Shown here one piece after another: positions 53,723 to 64,000 of a stretch of DNA of 64,000 nt. The position numbers and the translations under genes were made by a program. Origin of the DNA: Myotis daubentonii (taxonomy: Eukaryota; Chordata; Mammalia; Chiroptera; Vespertilionidae); the NCBI RefSeq assembly GCF_963259705.1, contig NC_081861.1:67313623-67377622 (forward strand), written 5' to 3'. Below the pieces are notes generated by a model. The model did not search any database. It was not told the DNA's origin and worked only from the letters and a program-made list of their open reading frames with translations. Each line of letters starts with the position of its first letter. Position 1 is the stretch's first letter.

Positions 53723-54221
53723 TCATTTACTTTTATTGAGAAATAATTGTCATATTATATTAATTTCACATATAAAACAAATGATTTGATATGTGTATAT
53801 ATTGCAAAATGATCAAAATAAGTAGTTAATATCAATCACCATACAAGTTACAAAGAATGTTCTTATGATTAGAACTGTTATAATGAACTTTCTTAGCAAC
53901 TTTAAATTTACAATACATTATTATTAACTATACTAGTAATTGTCATGCTATACATTACATCCTCATGACAATTATTTTATAAATGCAAGTTTGTACCATT
54001 TGACCCTCTTCACATATTTTCCCAACTACCCCTCAACTCTGATAGTTGCCAATCTATCTTCTTTATCCATGAGCTTGTTTTTGCTGTTGTTGTTTAAACA
54101 ATTCTGCATATAAGTGAGATCATACAGTATTTATCATTTTCTGTCTGACTTATTTCCCTTAACATAACACCTTCAAGGTCCAACCACGTTATTGTGAATG
54201 GCAAGACTTATTTCCTTTTTA

Positions 54222-54270
<49 letters not shown>

Positions 54271-55400
54271 CCTTATATATCTTCCACATTTTCTTTATTC
54301 ATCTATTGGTGGGCATTTAGGTTGTTTTCATATCTTGGCTATGCTAAATAATGCTTCAAGGTGCATGGGGGTGAATATGTCTTTTCACATTAGTGTGTTA
54401 ATTTTCTTCAGATAAATATCCATAAGTGGAATTTCTGGATTATATTGTAAAACTATTTTTAATTTTTGAGGAAACTCCATATTGTTTTACATAGTGGTGG
54501 CACCGATCTACATGCCCACCAACAGTGCACAAGGTTTCCCTAGTCTCCAAATATTTGCCAGCACTATCTCTTGTTTTTTTTGATAATAAACATTCTGAGA
54601 AGTTTGAGGTGATATCTAATTTTGATTTTGATTTCCTTGATAAGTAGTAATGTTTATCATCTTTTCATGTATCTGTTGACCATCTATATGTCTTCTTTGG
54701 AAAAATGTCTACTCAGATCTTCTGCCAATTTTTAAATCAGATTTTTTTTTTGCTATTGTGTTGGATGAGGTTTTCATATATTTTGGATACTAACCCCCTT
54801 CAGATATATAATTTGCAAGTATTTAGTAGGTTGCCTTTTCATTTTGAGATGTTTTCCTTTGCTGTGCAGAAGGTTTTTAGTTTTATGTAAACCTACTTGT
54901 TTATTTTTTTGCTTTTGTTGCCATTGATTTTGGTGTTATATTTAAAAAATTGTTGCCAAGACCAATGTCAAGGAGCTCAACTCTTGTCTTCTGCTAGTAA
55001 TTTTATGGTTTCAGGTCTTACATTCAAGTATGTAATCCAGTTTTAGTGAATTTTTGTGTGTGGTGTAAGATAGTGGTTCAGCTTCATTCTTTTGAGTGTG
55101 ATTTTCCAAACACTATTTATTTAAGAGACTGTTCTTTTCCCATAGTATATTATTGACTAATTTCTCATAGACTAATTGACCATCTATGCATGGATTTATT
55201 TCTGGAATCTATTGTGTTCCATTGATCTATGTGTCAGTCTGGCAATAGCATACTCTTTTGATTACTACAGCTTGAAAGAAAGTTTGAAATAAGGGAGTGT
55301 GATGTTTCCAGCTATGTTCTTCATTCTCAACATTCCTTAAGCTATTCGGGCTTTTTTTTTTTTTTTTGTGGTTCCATACAAATGTTAGAATTGTATAGCA
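53723..55400 (-). mobile_element. Old L1 3' UTR to ORF2, minus orientation
   Basis: Antisense 3' UTR ('CTTTTATTGAGAAATAATTG'), then antisense ORF2 ('CATCTATTGGTGGGCATTTA', 'TTTGCTGTGCAGAAGGTTTT', 'TGGTTCCATACAAATGTTAG'). A (TA)n tract lies at about 54225-54270. No open frame. Confidence 0.78.
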
Positions 55401-58400
55401 GTAGAGACAATTCTCATTCATTTTTGCAGTTCCATAATAATCTAATATGTGAATAAACTAACTCATTCAACCAAACCCTAATAAACACTTGATTGACCAC
55501 ATAGGTCATCTTTAGACAAACTGCACAGAGAAACCATACCTCTGTAAGTCCATCAGAATGAGGACGGGAGAAGGAATTTATTTGCAAGACTTTCCCTGAA
55601 TTTCTATCTCCCATTAGTAAAAGTTGACTCTTATTAATTTTTCCAAACTCCCAAGTTAAATTTTTCTAAACTCCAGCTCCTTCAGAAGGCATTCAGGAAA
55701 ACAGATCTCATGCCGTGTGGTATTATATTTCACCTGAATGCAGAACGGGCAAGTAGAACTAGTAACCTCAGGTCAATGGCTGGTTGTCCTCAGGGAACAT
55801 ATCTGCATAGTCCCTGAAATGAACTGGTGGAAGCTGAGGTAGAGTAAGCAGCTAAGAATCCAGGAGACACATGAGGCCAAGACAAACTGAGACTATGATT
55901 ACAACATGTTCAATAGAGCTTAGCCTTGTATTCAGATCTACTAGTACTCTGCCTCTGTATCTGGCTCCTATATTACATTTCAGACCAGTGTATGTGTACA
56001 CGCATGTGCGCGCACGCTCGTGTGTGTGTGTGTGTGTGTGTGCGTGTGTTCGTGTGTGTGTGTGAACAAGATGCCCTCACTTGTTTCCTGAGAGGGAAAG
56101 TATAAGTCTGATAAGTCACAGAGTTCACTGCAAGAAGGTGAACAGATATATTCTCGTTAAAAACAAAATAAAACAAAACGAAGCTTTAGGCAACTGCAGA
56201 ATTAGTGAAACTGTCTGTAACAAGTCTTAAAACTGTAAATGATATTAAGTATTTTCATCATTTACCACCATTTCAGTTTCCTCACCCTTAGCCAGCCCCT
56301 GTACTTATTGAATGTTAAAGCTACTTAATCTTGCAATGTTTTATCCTTTCAGAAACGTATGCATACTTCTACCAAAGGATATGTACAAGAATGTGGAGAA
56401 CAATACTATTTATTAGAGTAAAAAATTGGAATGTTGAACAACAGCAAAAAAAGTCATTTTATTTTTCAACAATGGAATACTGTGTAGAAATAAAGTGAAT
56501 GACTTCCTGATACATGTAGCAATATGTATGAATCTTCCTAATACAAAGCCCAGAAAAAGAAGCCATAAACATAGGCAAATGTTATATAAGTAATTTTATA
56601 CAACCTTAAACATGGAAAAAGTCAACATATAATTTCAGATAAGGATAACGACTATAGTTGGTAAGTAATGTTTCTAATCCTTTGAATTAGCCATGAACTT
56701 TAGAAGTAGCTTACCATTTCCACAAAAGATCAACTTAATTTTACAGTGGTGATTCCATTGAATTTTGTCAGTGACTTGTTTGATTTGCTGGAAGGTACTA
56801 AACATTTTCAAAGTTGCCTGTAGCTCTAAATATTATGCTTTGTGGCACACACTTAAGTAGCTGCATTTTTCTTCAATTAACAAATTTTTAGGGATAGTGT
56901 ATTTGTCTGGTTTAGTTGTGGGGGGCAAAGAAGCCATGGCTATAGAGATTGTTAAGAGTTCACATGTTTTCCCGATATGGATGTGTGTGTGTGTGTGTGC
57001 CTGTGGGGGCGGGGAGAGGGAGAGAGAGAGAGAGAATTTGTCATTTAGAACATGATTCAAATGGTAGATAAATTGCCACCAACAATAAAATCAATTTTGA
57101 GACTCATTTCTGTCACCCTGTTCCAAATATATGTGAAATATATATGTATATGTATATGGATTCAATAAAGATATATAAAATCCATATACATATATATGGA
57201 TTCAATAAAAGCATATAGAATCCATATATAAATTATAGATATCTAAATGTGAATTATTACTGAATTTTATTTGGCTATGTCATATTGAATTATATTAAAA
57301 TGGATATAATATATCTATTACATATCAAGATATATGTAATTTTGCAAAAACTTTTAATGCTTTTTTTATTATTTTTCTTTTTTTAGTGTAAATTACTCTA
57401 TGTTTGATGCTCCTTTGTTTTAAAATTTTATTTTTATCTAATAATTCATATTTTCCCCATGGAGTTTTAAAAATTCACATTTGATTTTACCCACCTTGTC
57501 ATTTTAAAACATATTGACTTTTACTATAGTATTGGGTTTTACTTTCATGTCTTATAAAAGTCAACTATAAGAAGTGTTTCTTTTTTAGTTTTTGTTTGTT
57601 TGCAGTTACTGTTAATTCATCTTCCCATTGACATAATTGTATATCACACTCAGGTCCTTCTTGAGTTATATAAATTAAAATAATATACACTTCTAGTTCT
57701 AAACTACACTACAGAGTTCACCAAGAAGCAAACCAGTAACCAGTTCAACCTATCAAACTGTCAGTATTAAATTAATTTTTAAAAAAACTCTCAATAAACA
57801 TAACAAAATAAAGGTTATAGCACAACCTTCAGAAAGAACATAATTTAAAGCACCTTGAAACTATTTCTTTTTTTTTAATTATCACTTTGTCATTATTCCT
57901 TGTAATATCTACTTTGATGAAACTGTTTATCAGCCACTCAGGCCTTTGTGATAGTTGCTTGCCGCATTGTCTATGCAAGTACTGTGAACTGATTTGACAA
58001 AAATGTACCTTAATCTTCAGTCATCATGGAAATGTCTCAAGTTTGGAAGAATATATATTTAATGTTAATAGAAGTAATCATCAGGAGGTGGGATTATAGA
58101 AGAGGTTCATTTTATTTTTTGTTACATTCTTGTATACTTTCTATCAAGTGCATGTATCACATATAAAATTTTCTAGAAAAGGCACCCACCACAAGAAATA
58201 TTTTATTAAAGATAAATAAAACCCTTTAATATAACCTGAAGCTTACTTTCTTACTCAGTAGCAAATATCTCAGAAAACTTTAACTGAACAAGGACCTAAC
58301 TAATTAGGTCTATGTTTTGTGTGCCTCAACACTATTTGACATGGAATGAATTTATGCAATAGATGAAGCATTTCATGGGAACCTTACATCTATGTTTGAC

Positions 58401-58589
58401 AAATTATCATTATTGAAAGATTTCTATGTGCCAGGCAAGGTGTTACCCAAATGTGCATGCACATTTATCTTCAATTTAATATCTAAGAGGAGAATTTGCC
58501 AGCTAATATTATCAAATATCCCATTGAAGGCAGCTATAAACTGCTGTTCAAGCGATCTCTTTTTGTTTGTTTGGCACCTGCTTCTTAAA
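55401..58589. other. No gene; unassigned sequence with microsatellites
   Basis: 3.2 kb. (GT)n at 56018-56062, GT/GA tracts at 56983-57034, hairpin repeats at 57153-57229, and weak plus L1-like text at about 56360-56660. Open frames are short or cross the microsatellites. Confidence 0.5.
57153..57229 (+). repeat. Tandem AT-rich hairpin units
   Basis: Two adjacent ~40-bp units, each with 'ATATGGATTCAATAAA' followed by its inverted partner '(GA)ATCCATAT'. The second has a perfect 10-bp stem. Confidence 0.85.
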
Positions 58590-58890
58590 ATCAGCTTTTA
58601 AAAGATACAAACACATCATAAACTGTACATATTTAAACTATACAATGTCATGTTTTGACATATAAACATACTTGTGGAACTATCACCACAAGCAACATTG
58701 TGAACATATTCATCACCCACAACAGTTTCCTCATGTCCCTGTACAACCTTTCCCTTTTAAGCCTCCTCATCTACCTCTACTCCAAGCAGCCACCAGTATG
58801 CTTTCTATTAGTATAGATTACTTTGCATTTAAAAGAGACTCACATAAATGGAATTACACTGGGTGTTTTTTTTACATTTGTAAAAAAAAA
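58590..58890 (-). mobile_element. Old L1 3' UTR fragment, minus orientation
   Basis: 'GAACTATCACCACAAGCAAC', 'CAAGCAGCCACCAGTATGCT' and 'AAATGGAATTACACTGGG' are antisense L1 3' UTR phrases also seen at 465-692. Confidence 0.65.
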
Positions 58891-58959
58891 ATTAATGAAG
58901 CTTCCATCTCACAGAAAAGTTGAAAGGATAATACAAATAATTATCATGAGCTCTTCTTT

Positions 58960-59803
58960 TAAGATTTATCTTTATTGGTGAAAGTATTACAGATGTTTCC
59001 CCCCACACACTTTTTCCCCATTGACAGTAGCTGCAGATTGTCACCAAACTATTGTCTGAGTCTGTGGGCTATGCATATATGCCTATAAGTTTCCCGATTA
59101 ATCTCTCCCCAACCCACCTACCCATGCCCACCTTCCCTCTGAGATTCATGTGTGTTCCAGGTTTCTATTTCTCTGAATCTATGTTGTTTAAAAGTTTACT
59201 TTGTTCTTTAGATTCCACATATGAGTGCGATCATGTGATACTTGTATTTTTCTAACTGGCTTACTTCGCTTAGCATAATACTCTCAGTTCCTCCATGCTG
59301 TCTCAAAGGGTAAGAGATCCTTATTTTGTACAGCTGCATAGTATTCCATTGTGTAAATGTACCACAGATTTTTTGTCTACTCATCTATTGATAGATTGAT
59401 AGGCACTTGGGTTTCCAGATCTTAGCTACTGTAAATTGCCCTGCTATGAACATGGGGATGCATATATTCTTTCTGATTGGTATTTCAGATTTCTTAGAAT
59501 ATATTCCTAGAACTGGTATCACTAGGTCAAATGGCAGTTCCATTTTTTTTTTTGAGGAAACTCCATACTGTTTTCCAAGTGGCTATTTTAGTATGGATTC
59601 CCAGGAGCAGTGTAGTAGCGTTCCCTTTTCTCCACATTCTTGACAGCATTTGTCATTTGTTGGTTTGTTGATGGTGGCTATTCTGACAGATGTGGGGTGA
59701 TACTTCATTGTTGTTTTAATTTGCATCTCTCTGATTATTAGTGACTGAAAATTTTTTCATATGTCTCTTGGTCATCTGTATGTCCACTTTAGAGAAGTAT
59801 TTG
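58960..59803 (-). mobile_element. Old bat L1 3' UTR and ORF2 end, minus orientation
   Basis: Starts 'TTTATCTTTATTGGTGAAAG' (antisense 3' end shared with HAL1), then antisense ORF2 ('GCATAGTATTCCATTGTG', 'CTTAGAATATATTCCTAGAA'). It is cut by the HAL1 at about 59804 and resumes at 61936-61972 and 62797-63500. Confidence 0.78.
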
Positions 59804-60505
59804 AAAAAACCAAGATGGCGGCATAGGTAAACACTGGAGTTAGCTGCATCAAACAACCACTTCACAAATACAACTAAAAGACGGAACGGACATCACCCAG
59901 AACCACAGGAAGACTGGCTGAGGGGAAATTCTTCAACTAGAAGGAAAGAGAACAGCATACGAGACTCAGAGGAGGCGCAGTGTGGAAAATACAAAGGTGC
60001 GGAGGTACGCGCAGAGCAGGCTGGTGGCTGAGGGCGCGGTTGTCGTTTTCAATCGGGAGGGAGTCTCAGATTCTGAGCTCCAGTTCTGGGCAAGTCTCTA
60101 GGGACCCAGACTCAAACGGGAGAAGCGGCACTGTCTGGCATAGGTTGGAACATGAGGGCAGCTTTCTCTTCGAGGTTTGCAGTGGTTTCTGGGACTCTGA
60201 GAGGCAGAGCCTCTGGGGACAGGACTGAGAGCAGCCATAACTGCTCCCTCCACCCGCTCTGTTGATCCTGTGCGACCCACCCAGGCCAAGCCCTGCACAG
60301 AGCCATTTACCAGATAGCCTCAGGAAAAGGCTAGATTAGCACCTCCCTAGAGGACAGAAGTTTTCCCACTGCAGACACAGCTGATTCTCACAGCCAGTTG
60401 GCCTGGAGGTCAAATCCCCCTAGTATTAACTACAACAATCAAGGCTTAACTACAACAAGACTGTGCACAAAGACCACAAGGGGGTGCACCAAGAAAGCAT
60501 AAAAA

Positions 60506-61587
60506 ATGCGGAGACAAAGAAACAGGACAAAACTGTCAATGGAGGATATTGAGTTCAGAACCACACTTTTTTTTTTAAATATATTTTTATCGATTTTTTA
60601 CAGAGAGGAAGGGAGAGGGACAGAGAGTTAGAAACATCGATGAGAGAGAAACACCGACCAGCCGCCTCCTGCACACCTCCCACTGGGGATGTGCCTGCAA
60701 CCAAGGTACATGCCCTTGACCGGAATCGAACCCGGGATCTCTCAGTCCGCAGGCTGATGCTCTATCCACTGAGCCAAACCGGTTTTGGCCAGAACCACAC
60801 TTTTAAAGTCTCTTAAGAACTGTCTAGAAGCCACCGATAAAGTTATTGAGATCCACAAGAAATTTAATGAGACCCTCTATGTTGTGATAAAGAACCAACT
60901 AGAAATTAAGCATACACGGACTGAAATAATGAATATTATACAGACTCCCAACAGCAGACCAGAGGAGCGCAAGAATCAAGTCAAAGATTTGAAATACGAA
61001 GAAGCAAAAAACACCCAACCAGAAAATCAAAATGAAAAAAGAATCCGAAAATACGAGGACAGTGTAAGGAGCCTCTGGGACAGCTTCAAGCGTACCAACA
61101 TCAGAATTATAGGGGTGCCAGAAGATGAGAGATAGCAAGATATTGAAAACCTATTTGAAGAAATAATGACAGAAACTTCCCCTACCTGGTGAAAGAAATA
61201 GACTTACAAGTTCAGGAAGCACAGAGAACCCCAAACAAAAGGAATCCAAAGAGGACCACACCAAGACACATCATAATTAAAATGTCAAGAGCAAAAGACA
61301 AAGAGAGAATCTTAAAAGCAGCAAGAGAAAGAAACTCAGTTATGTACAAGGGAGTACCCATATGACTGTCAGCTGATTTCTCAACAGAAACTTTGCAGGC
61401 CAGAAGGGAGTGGCAAGAAATATTCAAAGTGATGAATGCCAAGAACATACAACCAAGATTTCTTTATCCAGCAAAGCTATCATTCAGAATTGAAGGTCAG
61501 ATAACGAGCTTCACAGATAAGGAAAAGCTAAAGGAGTTCATCACCACCAAACCAGTATTATATGAAATGCTGAAAGGTATCCTTTAA
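60506..61587 (+). pseudogene. HAL1 ORF1, interrupted
   Basis: ATG at 60506 ('RRQRNRTKLSMED..'), broken by a VES (60571-60789), then open again at 60785-61135 (coiled coil to 'NIRIIGVPEDER', followed by a stop). A frameshift near 61170 and another stop near 61363 follow, and the C-terminus 61393-61587 is open ('QARREWQEIFKVMNAKN', 'LYEMLKGIL'). Apart from the SINE the lesions are few. The predicted role was RNA binding within L1-type particles. Confidence 0.82.
60571..60789 (-). mobile_element. VES SINE inside HAL1 ORF1
   Basis: Minus-strand VES with head 'AAACCGGTTTGGCTCAGTGG' and B box 'GGGTTCGATTCCGGTC'. It has a perfect 15-bp duplication 'CAGAACCACACTTTT' (60556-60570 and 60790-60804). 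Confidence 0.96.
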
Positions 61588-61971
61588 GAAGAGGAAGAAG
61601 AAGAAAAAGGTAAAGATACTAATTATGAACAACAAATATGCATATATCAACAAGTGAATCTAAGAATCAAGTGAATAAATAATCTGATGAACAGAATGAA
61701 CTGGTGATTATAATAGAATCAGGGACATAGAAAGGGAATGGACTCACTATTCTTGGTGAGGAAAGGGGTGTGGGAGATGCGGGAAAAGACTGGACAAAAA
61801 TTGTGCACCTAGGGATGAGGACAGTGGGTGGGGAGTGAGGGCGGAGGGTGTGGTGGGAACTGGGTGGAGGGGAGCTATGGGGGGAAAAAAGAGGAACAAA
61901 TGTAATAATCTGAACAATAAAGATTTACAAAAAAAGTGTTTATTTAGGTCCTTTGCCCATTTTTTAAAATT

Positions 61972-62796
61972 TTGTTTTATTGCTTAAAGTATTACAAAGA
62001 GTAGTACATATGTCTCCTTTTTCCCCCCCTTTGACCTTCCCCCAGCCTCCTTTACCCCCCAGTGTCTTGTGTCCATTTGTTATGCTCCTATGCATGCAAA
62101 CAAGTCCTTCGGTTGATCTCTTACTCGCCCCCCCCCCAATCCTCCCTGGCCTTCCCGCTGTACTTTGACAGTCAGATGCTTCTCTGCCTCTGTATCTATT
62201 TTTGTTCATCAGTTTATAATGGTCTTTATTATCCATATATGAGTGAGATAATGTGGTATTTTTCTTTCATTGACTGGCTTATTTCACTTAGCATAATGCT
62301 CTCCAGTTCCATCCATGCTGTGGCAAATGGTAAGAGTTCCTTCTTTTTTACAGCAATGTAGTATTCCATGGTATAGATGTACTACAGTTTCCTAATCCAT
62401 TCATCTGTTGATGGGCACTTAGACTGTTTCCAAATCATGGCTATGGTAAACTGTGCTGCTATGAACATAAGGATGCATATATCCTTTCTCATTGGTGTTT
62501 CTGATTTCTTGTGATATATTCCTAGAAGTGGGATCACTGGGTCAAATGGGGCAAAAACTAAAACCATTTCCCTTAAGAACAGGAACAAGATAGGGATGTC
62601 TGCTTTCACCACTCCTGTTCAACATAGTACAGGAAGTGCTAGCCAATGCAATCAGACAAGAAGAAGAAATAAAAGGTATCCAAATTGGAAAAGAAGAAGT
62701 AAAATTGTCCTTATTCGCAGATGACATGATACTGTACATAGAAAACCCTAAAGACTCTATCAAGAAATTATTAGGATTAATAAATAAATTTGACAA
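61972..62796 (-). mobile_element. 5'-inverted (twin-primed) L1 insertion
   Basis: 61972-62550 is the antisense L1 3' UTR and ORF2 C-terminus. At about 62551 the orientation flips to plus-strand RT-domain sequence ('[19 protein letters not shown]', '[17 protein letters not shown]') to 62796. The flanks share 'CCTTTGCC(C)ATTTT..AAAATT' (about 61950-61972, 62797-62815), consistent with one insertion. The inverted part maps upstream of the 3' part in a normal L1, as expected for twin priming. Confidence 0.85.
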
Positions 62797-63640
62797 CCTT
62801 TGCCATTTTAAAATTGGATTGTTTAACTGTCATCCTTTTGTTGAATTGTATGAGTTCCTTATATATTTTGGATATTAACCCATATCAAATGTATCATTGA
62901 CAAATATGTTCTCCCAGTGGACTTCCTTTTCATTTTCTTGATAGTTTCTTTTGCTACACTTTTGTTCTCCTATGTCTGGCTTATTTCACTCAGCATAATT
63001 TTTTTGATATTTATGCATGTTGTGTTATTCATTATGGTCAGAAAATGTATTTTCCATGACTTGAATTTTTTCATATTTACTGAAAATTGATTTGTGGCCC
63101 TTAATATTAATGGTCTATCTGGGTAAATGTTCCATGCATGCATTCTATTGCTGTTGGTTTATTCAATGTTACATCAAATTAATTTATTATATAGTTAAAA
63201 TATACTACTTCCTTACTTATTTTCTCTCTATATATATTCTGTCAATTACTCTATCAATTATTGCGAGGGTTATTTAAATATCTGACTTCATTTTATCAGT
63301 TTTAGCTTAATGTATTTTGAAGCTCTGTTACTAGCAGGAAAAATGTTTAGCTGTGCTACATCTTTTTCAGAATCAAAAATTTTTGTCAGTAGATTATGAT
63401 TACCTTAAAACTTTTCCTAATTTTTTTCTGATATATATATAGCTATTACTGCTTTTTTGTGACTAGTATTATCATATTCTATATTTTCCATCAATTTACT
63501 TCCAATCAAGTTGCATTTTAATTTTTGAAGTTAACTGTTTGTAGGGAACATATGGTTGGATATTGCCTTTTTACTGACACTGATGTCCTATGCCTTTCAA
63601 TTGGGAGTTTTACACCAATTTCATTTAATTAAATCATTGA
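62797..63640 (-). mobile_element. Old L1 ORF2, minus orientation
   Basis: Antisense ORF2 text ('TATTTTGGATATTAACCC' at about 62862, 'GATATTGCCTTTTTACTGAC' at about 63558). Highly diverged and mosaic. Confidence 0.65.
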
Positions 63641-63664
63641 TGTGATTAGGAAGGTGGCCATCAT

Positions 63665-64000
63665 TCCATCTGTATTGTTATTTATTTATTTATTTATTTA
63701 TGTTCTATCACCATTTATCCCCTCTTCCACTTCACCCACACCCAATCCCCCTTCCACAATCACCACATTGTAGTCCATGTCCCTGAGTTCTTTTTTGTTT
63801 TGTTTTGTTTTTTGTTTTTTTTTGTTTGTTTGTTTTATAATTTAACTTTTTTTATTATTAGTTAAGGTATCACAAATGTGTCTTCATCCTCCCCATTAAC
63901 CCCCAACCTCCCCCCCCCCCGCCCTGCACACTCATGCTCCCATCCCCCTGTTGTCCATGTCCATTGGTTTGGCTTATAAACATGTATACAAGTCCTTCGG
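63665..64000 (-). mobile_element. L1 3' UTR fragments, minus orientation, cut by window end
   Basis: A (TTTA)n run at about 63678-63702 is followed by antisense 3' UTR ('CTATCACCATTTATCCCCTC'). A second 3' end starts near 63840 ('TTAGTTAAGGTATCACAAAT', 'CATGTATACAAGTCCTTCGG'), truncated by the window. Confidence 0.7.

Larger units (their letters stand above)
59804..61935 (+). mobile_element. Full-length HAL1 element with VES insertion
   Basis: 5' start 'ACCAAGATGGCGGCATAGG' (59809 on), 5' UTR about 700 bp, ORF1 from ATG 60506, then directly the 3' UTR ('GAGGGGAGCTATGG', 'AATAATCTGAACAATAAAG') to an A-rich end near 61935. No ORF2. Imperfect flanks 'AGAAGTATTT'/'AAAAGTGTTT' suggest a target duplication. 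Confidence 0.88.

Noticed and set aside
62636..62878. 80-codon frame with FADD reverse-transcriptase motif as a separate gene
   Set aside because: It is the inverted 5' part of a twin-primed L1 insertion.

Overview
This window is vertebrate nuclear DNA, and its repeat content points to a vesper bat (family Vespertilionidae). Four classes support this: many short Helitrons with the 5' TC(C)TATATAATAAAAG and 3' hairpin-GGGCCTCTAG termini of the HeliBat group; tRNA-derived VES SINEs; full-length half-L1 (HAL1) elements; and a SPIN-type hAT element. I recognise no functional host gene. The only host-gene-derived coding sequence I can name is a decayed processed pseudogene of ribose-5-phosphate isomerase A (RPIA, about 14455-14910, minus). 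The window is best read as an intergenic or deep intronic region built from nested insertions, and species cannot be fixed from sequence alone.

Layout. 1-4050: L1 remnants, a decayed Helitron helicase coding fragment, a MER5A-like element and a non-autonomous Helitron. 4051-11195: a full-length, young L1 with a perfect 15-bp target-site duplication, an intact ORF1 and an ORF2 broken by one frameshift. 11380-16850: two HAL1 elements in opposite orientation with the RPIA pseudogene between them. 17110-18300: L1 pieces, a SPIN hAT element and VES SINEs. 18972-20374: three Helitrons joined head to tail at one A|T target. 20390-24710: old L1, a Helitron and a young 5'-truncated L1 with a possible 3' transduction. 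24711-32760: a nested stack of old L1, composite Helitrons, a 92-bp L1 insertion and a second Helitron triplet (31264-32730, minus). 32760-41012: mostly old or unassigned sequence with a few SINEs and Helitron fragments. 41013-42765: a third Helitron triplet, inserted in a MIR. 42815-43836: more Helitrons. 46378-46960: a solo LTR of betaretroviral (ERVK-like) type, minus strand. 47090-49730: a third HAL1. 50500-58590: old repeats, unassigned sequence and microsatellites. 58590-64000: old L1s carrying a fourth full-length HAL1 and a 5'-inverted (twin-primed) L1.

Interactions. The only coordinated machinery is transposon machinery. L1 ORF1p and ORF2p are the likely source of enzymes for mobilising HAL1, VES and the RPIA retrocopy. 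The Helitron helicase fragment at 693-1235 is a dead relic of the RepHel protein that would have mobilised the short Helitrons. The most notable observations are: three independent triple Helitron arrays, each filling a single A|T site in an otherwise continuous host repeat; an atypical junction shared by two of them; a 49-bp exact match between the inside of one array Helitron and sequence 2.8 kb away; a composite Helitron containing L1-like sequence; and a dispersed element with long imperfect inverted arms that I could not classify. I found no CRISPR array, operon or new gene system.
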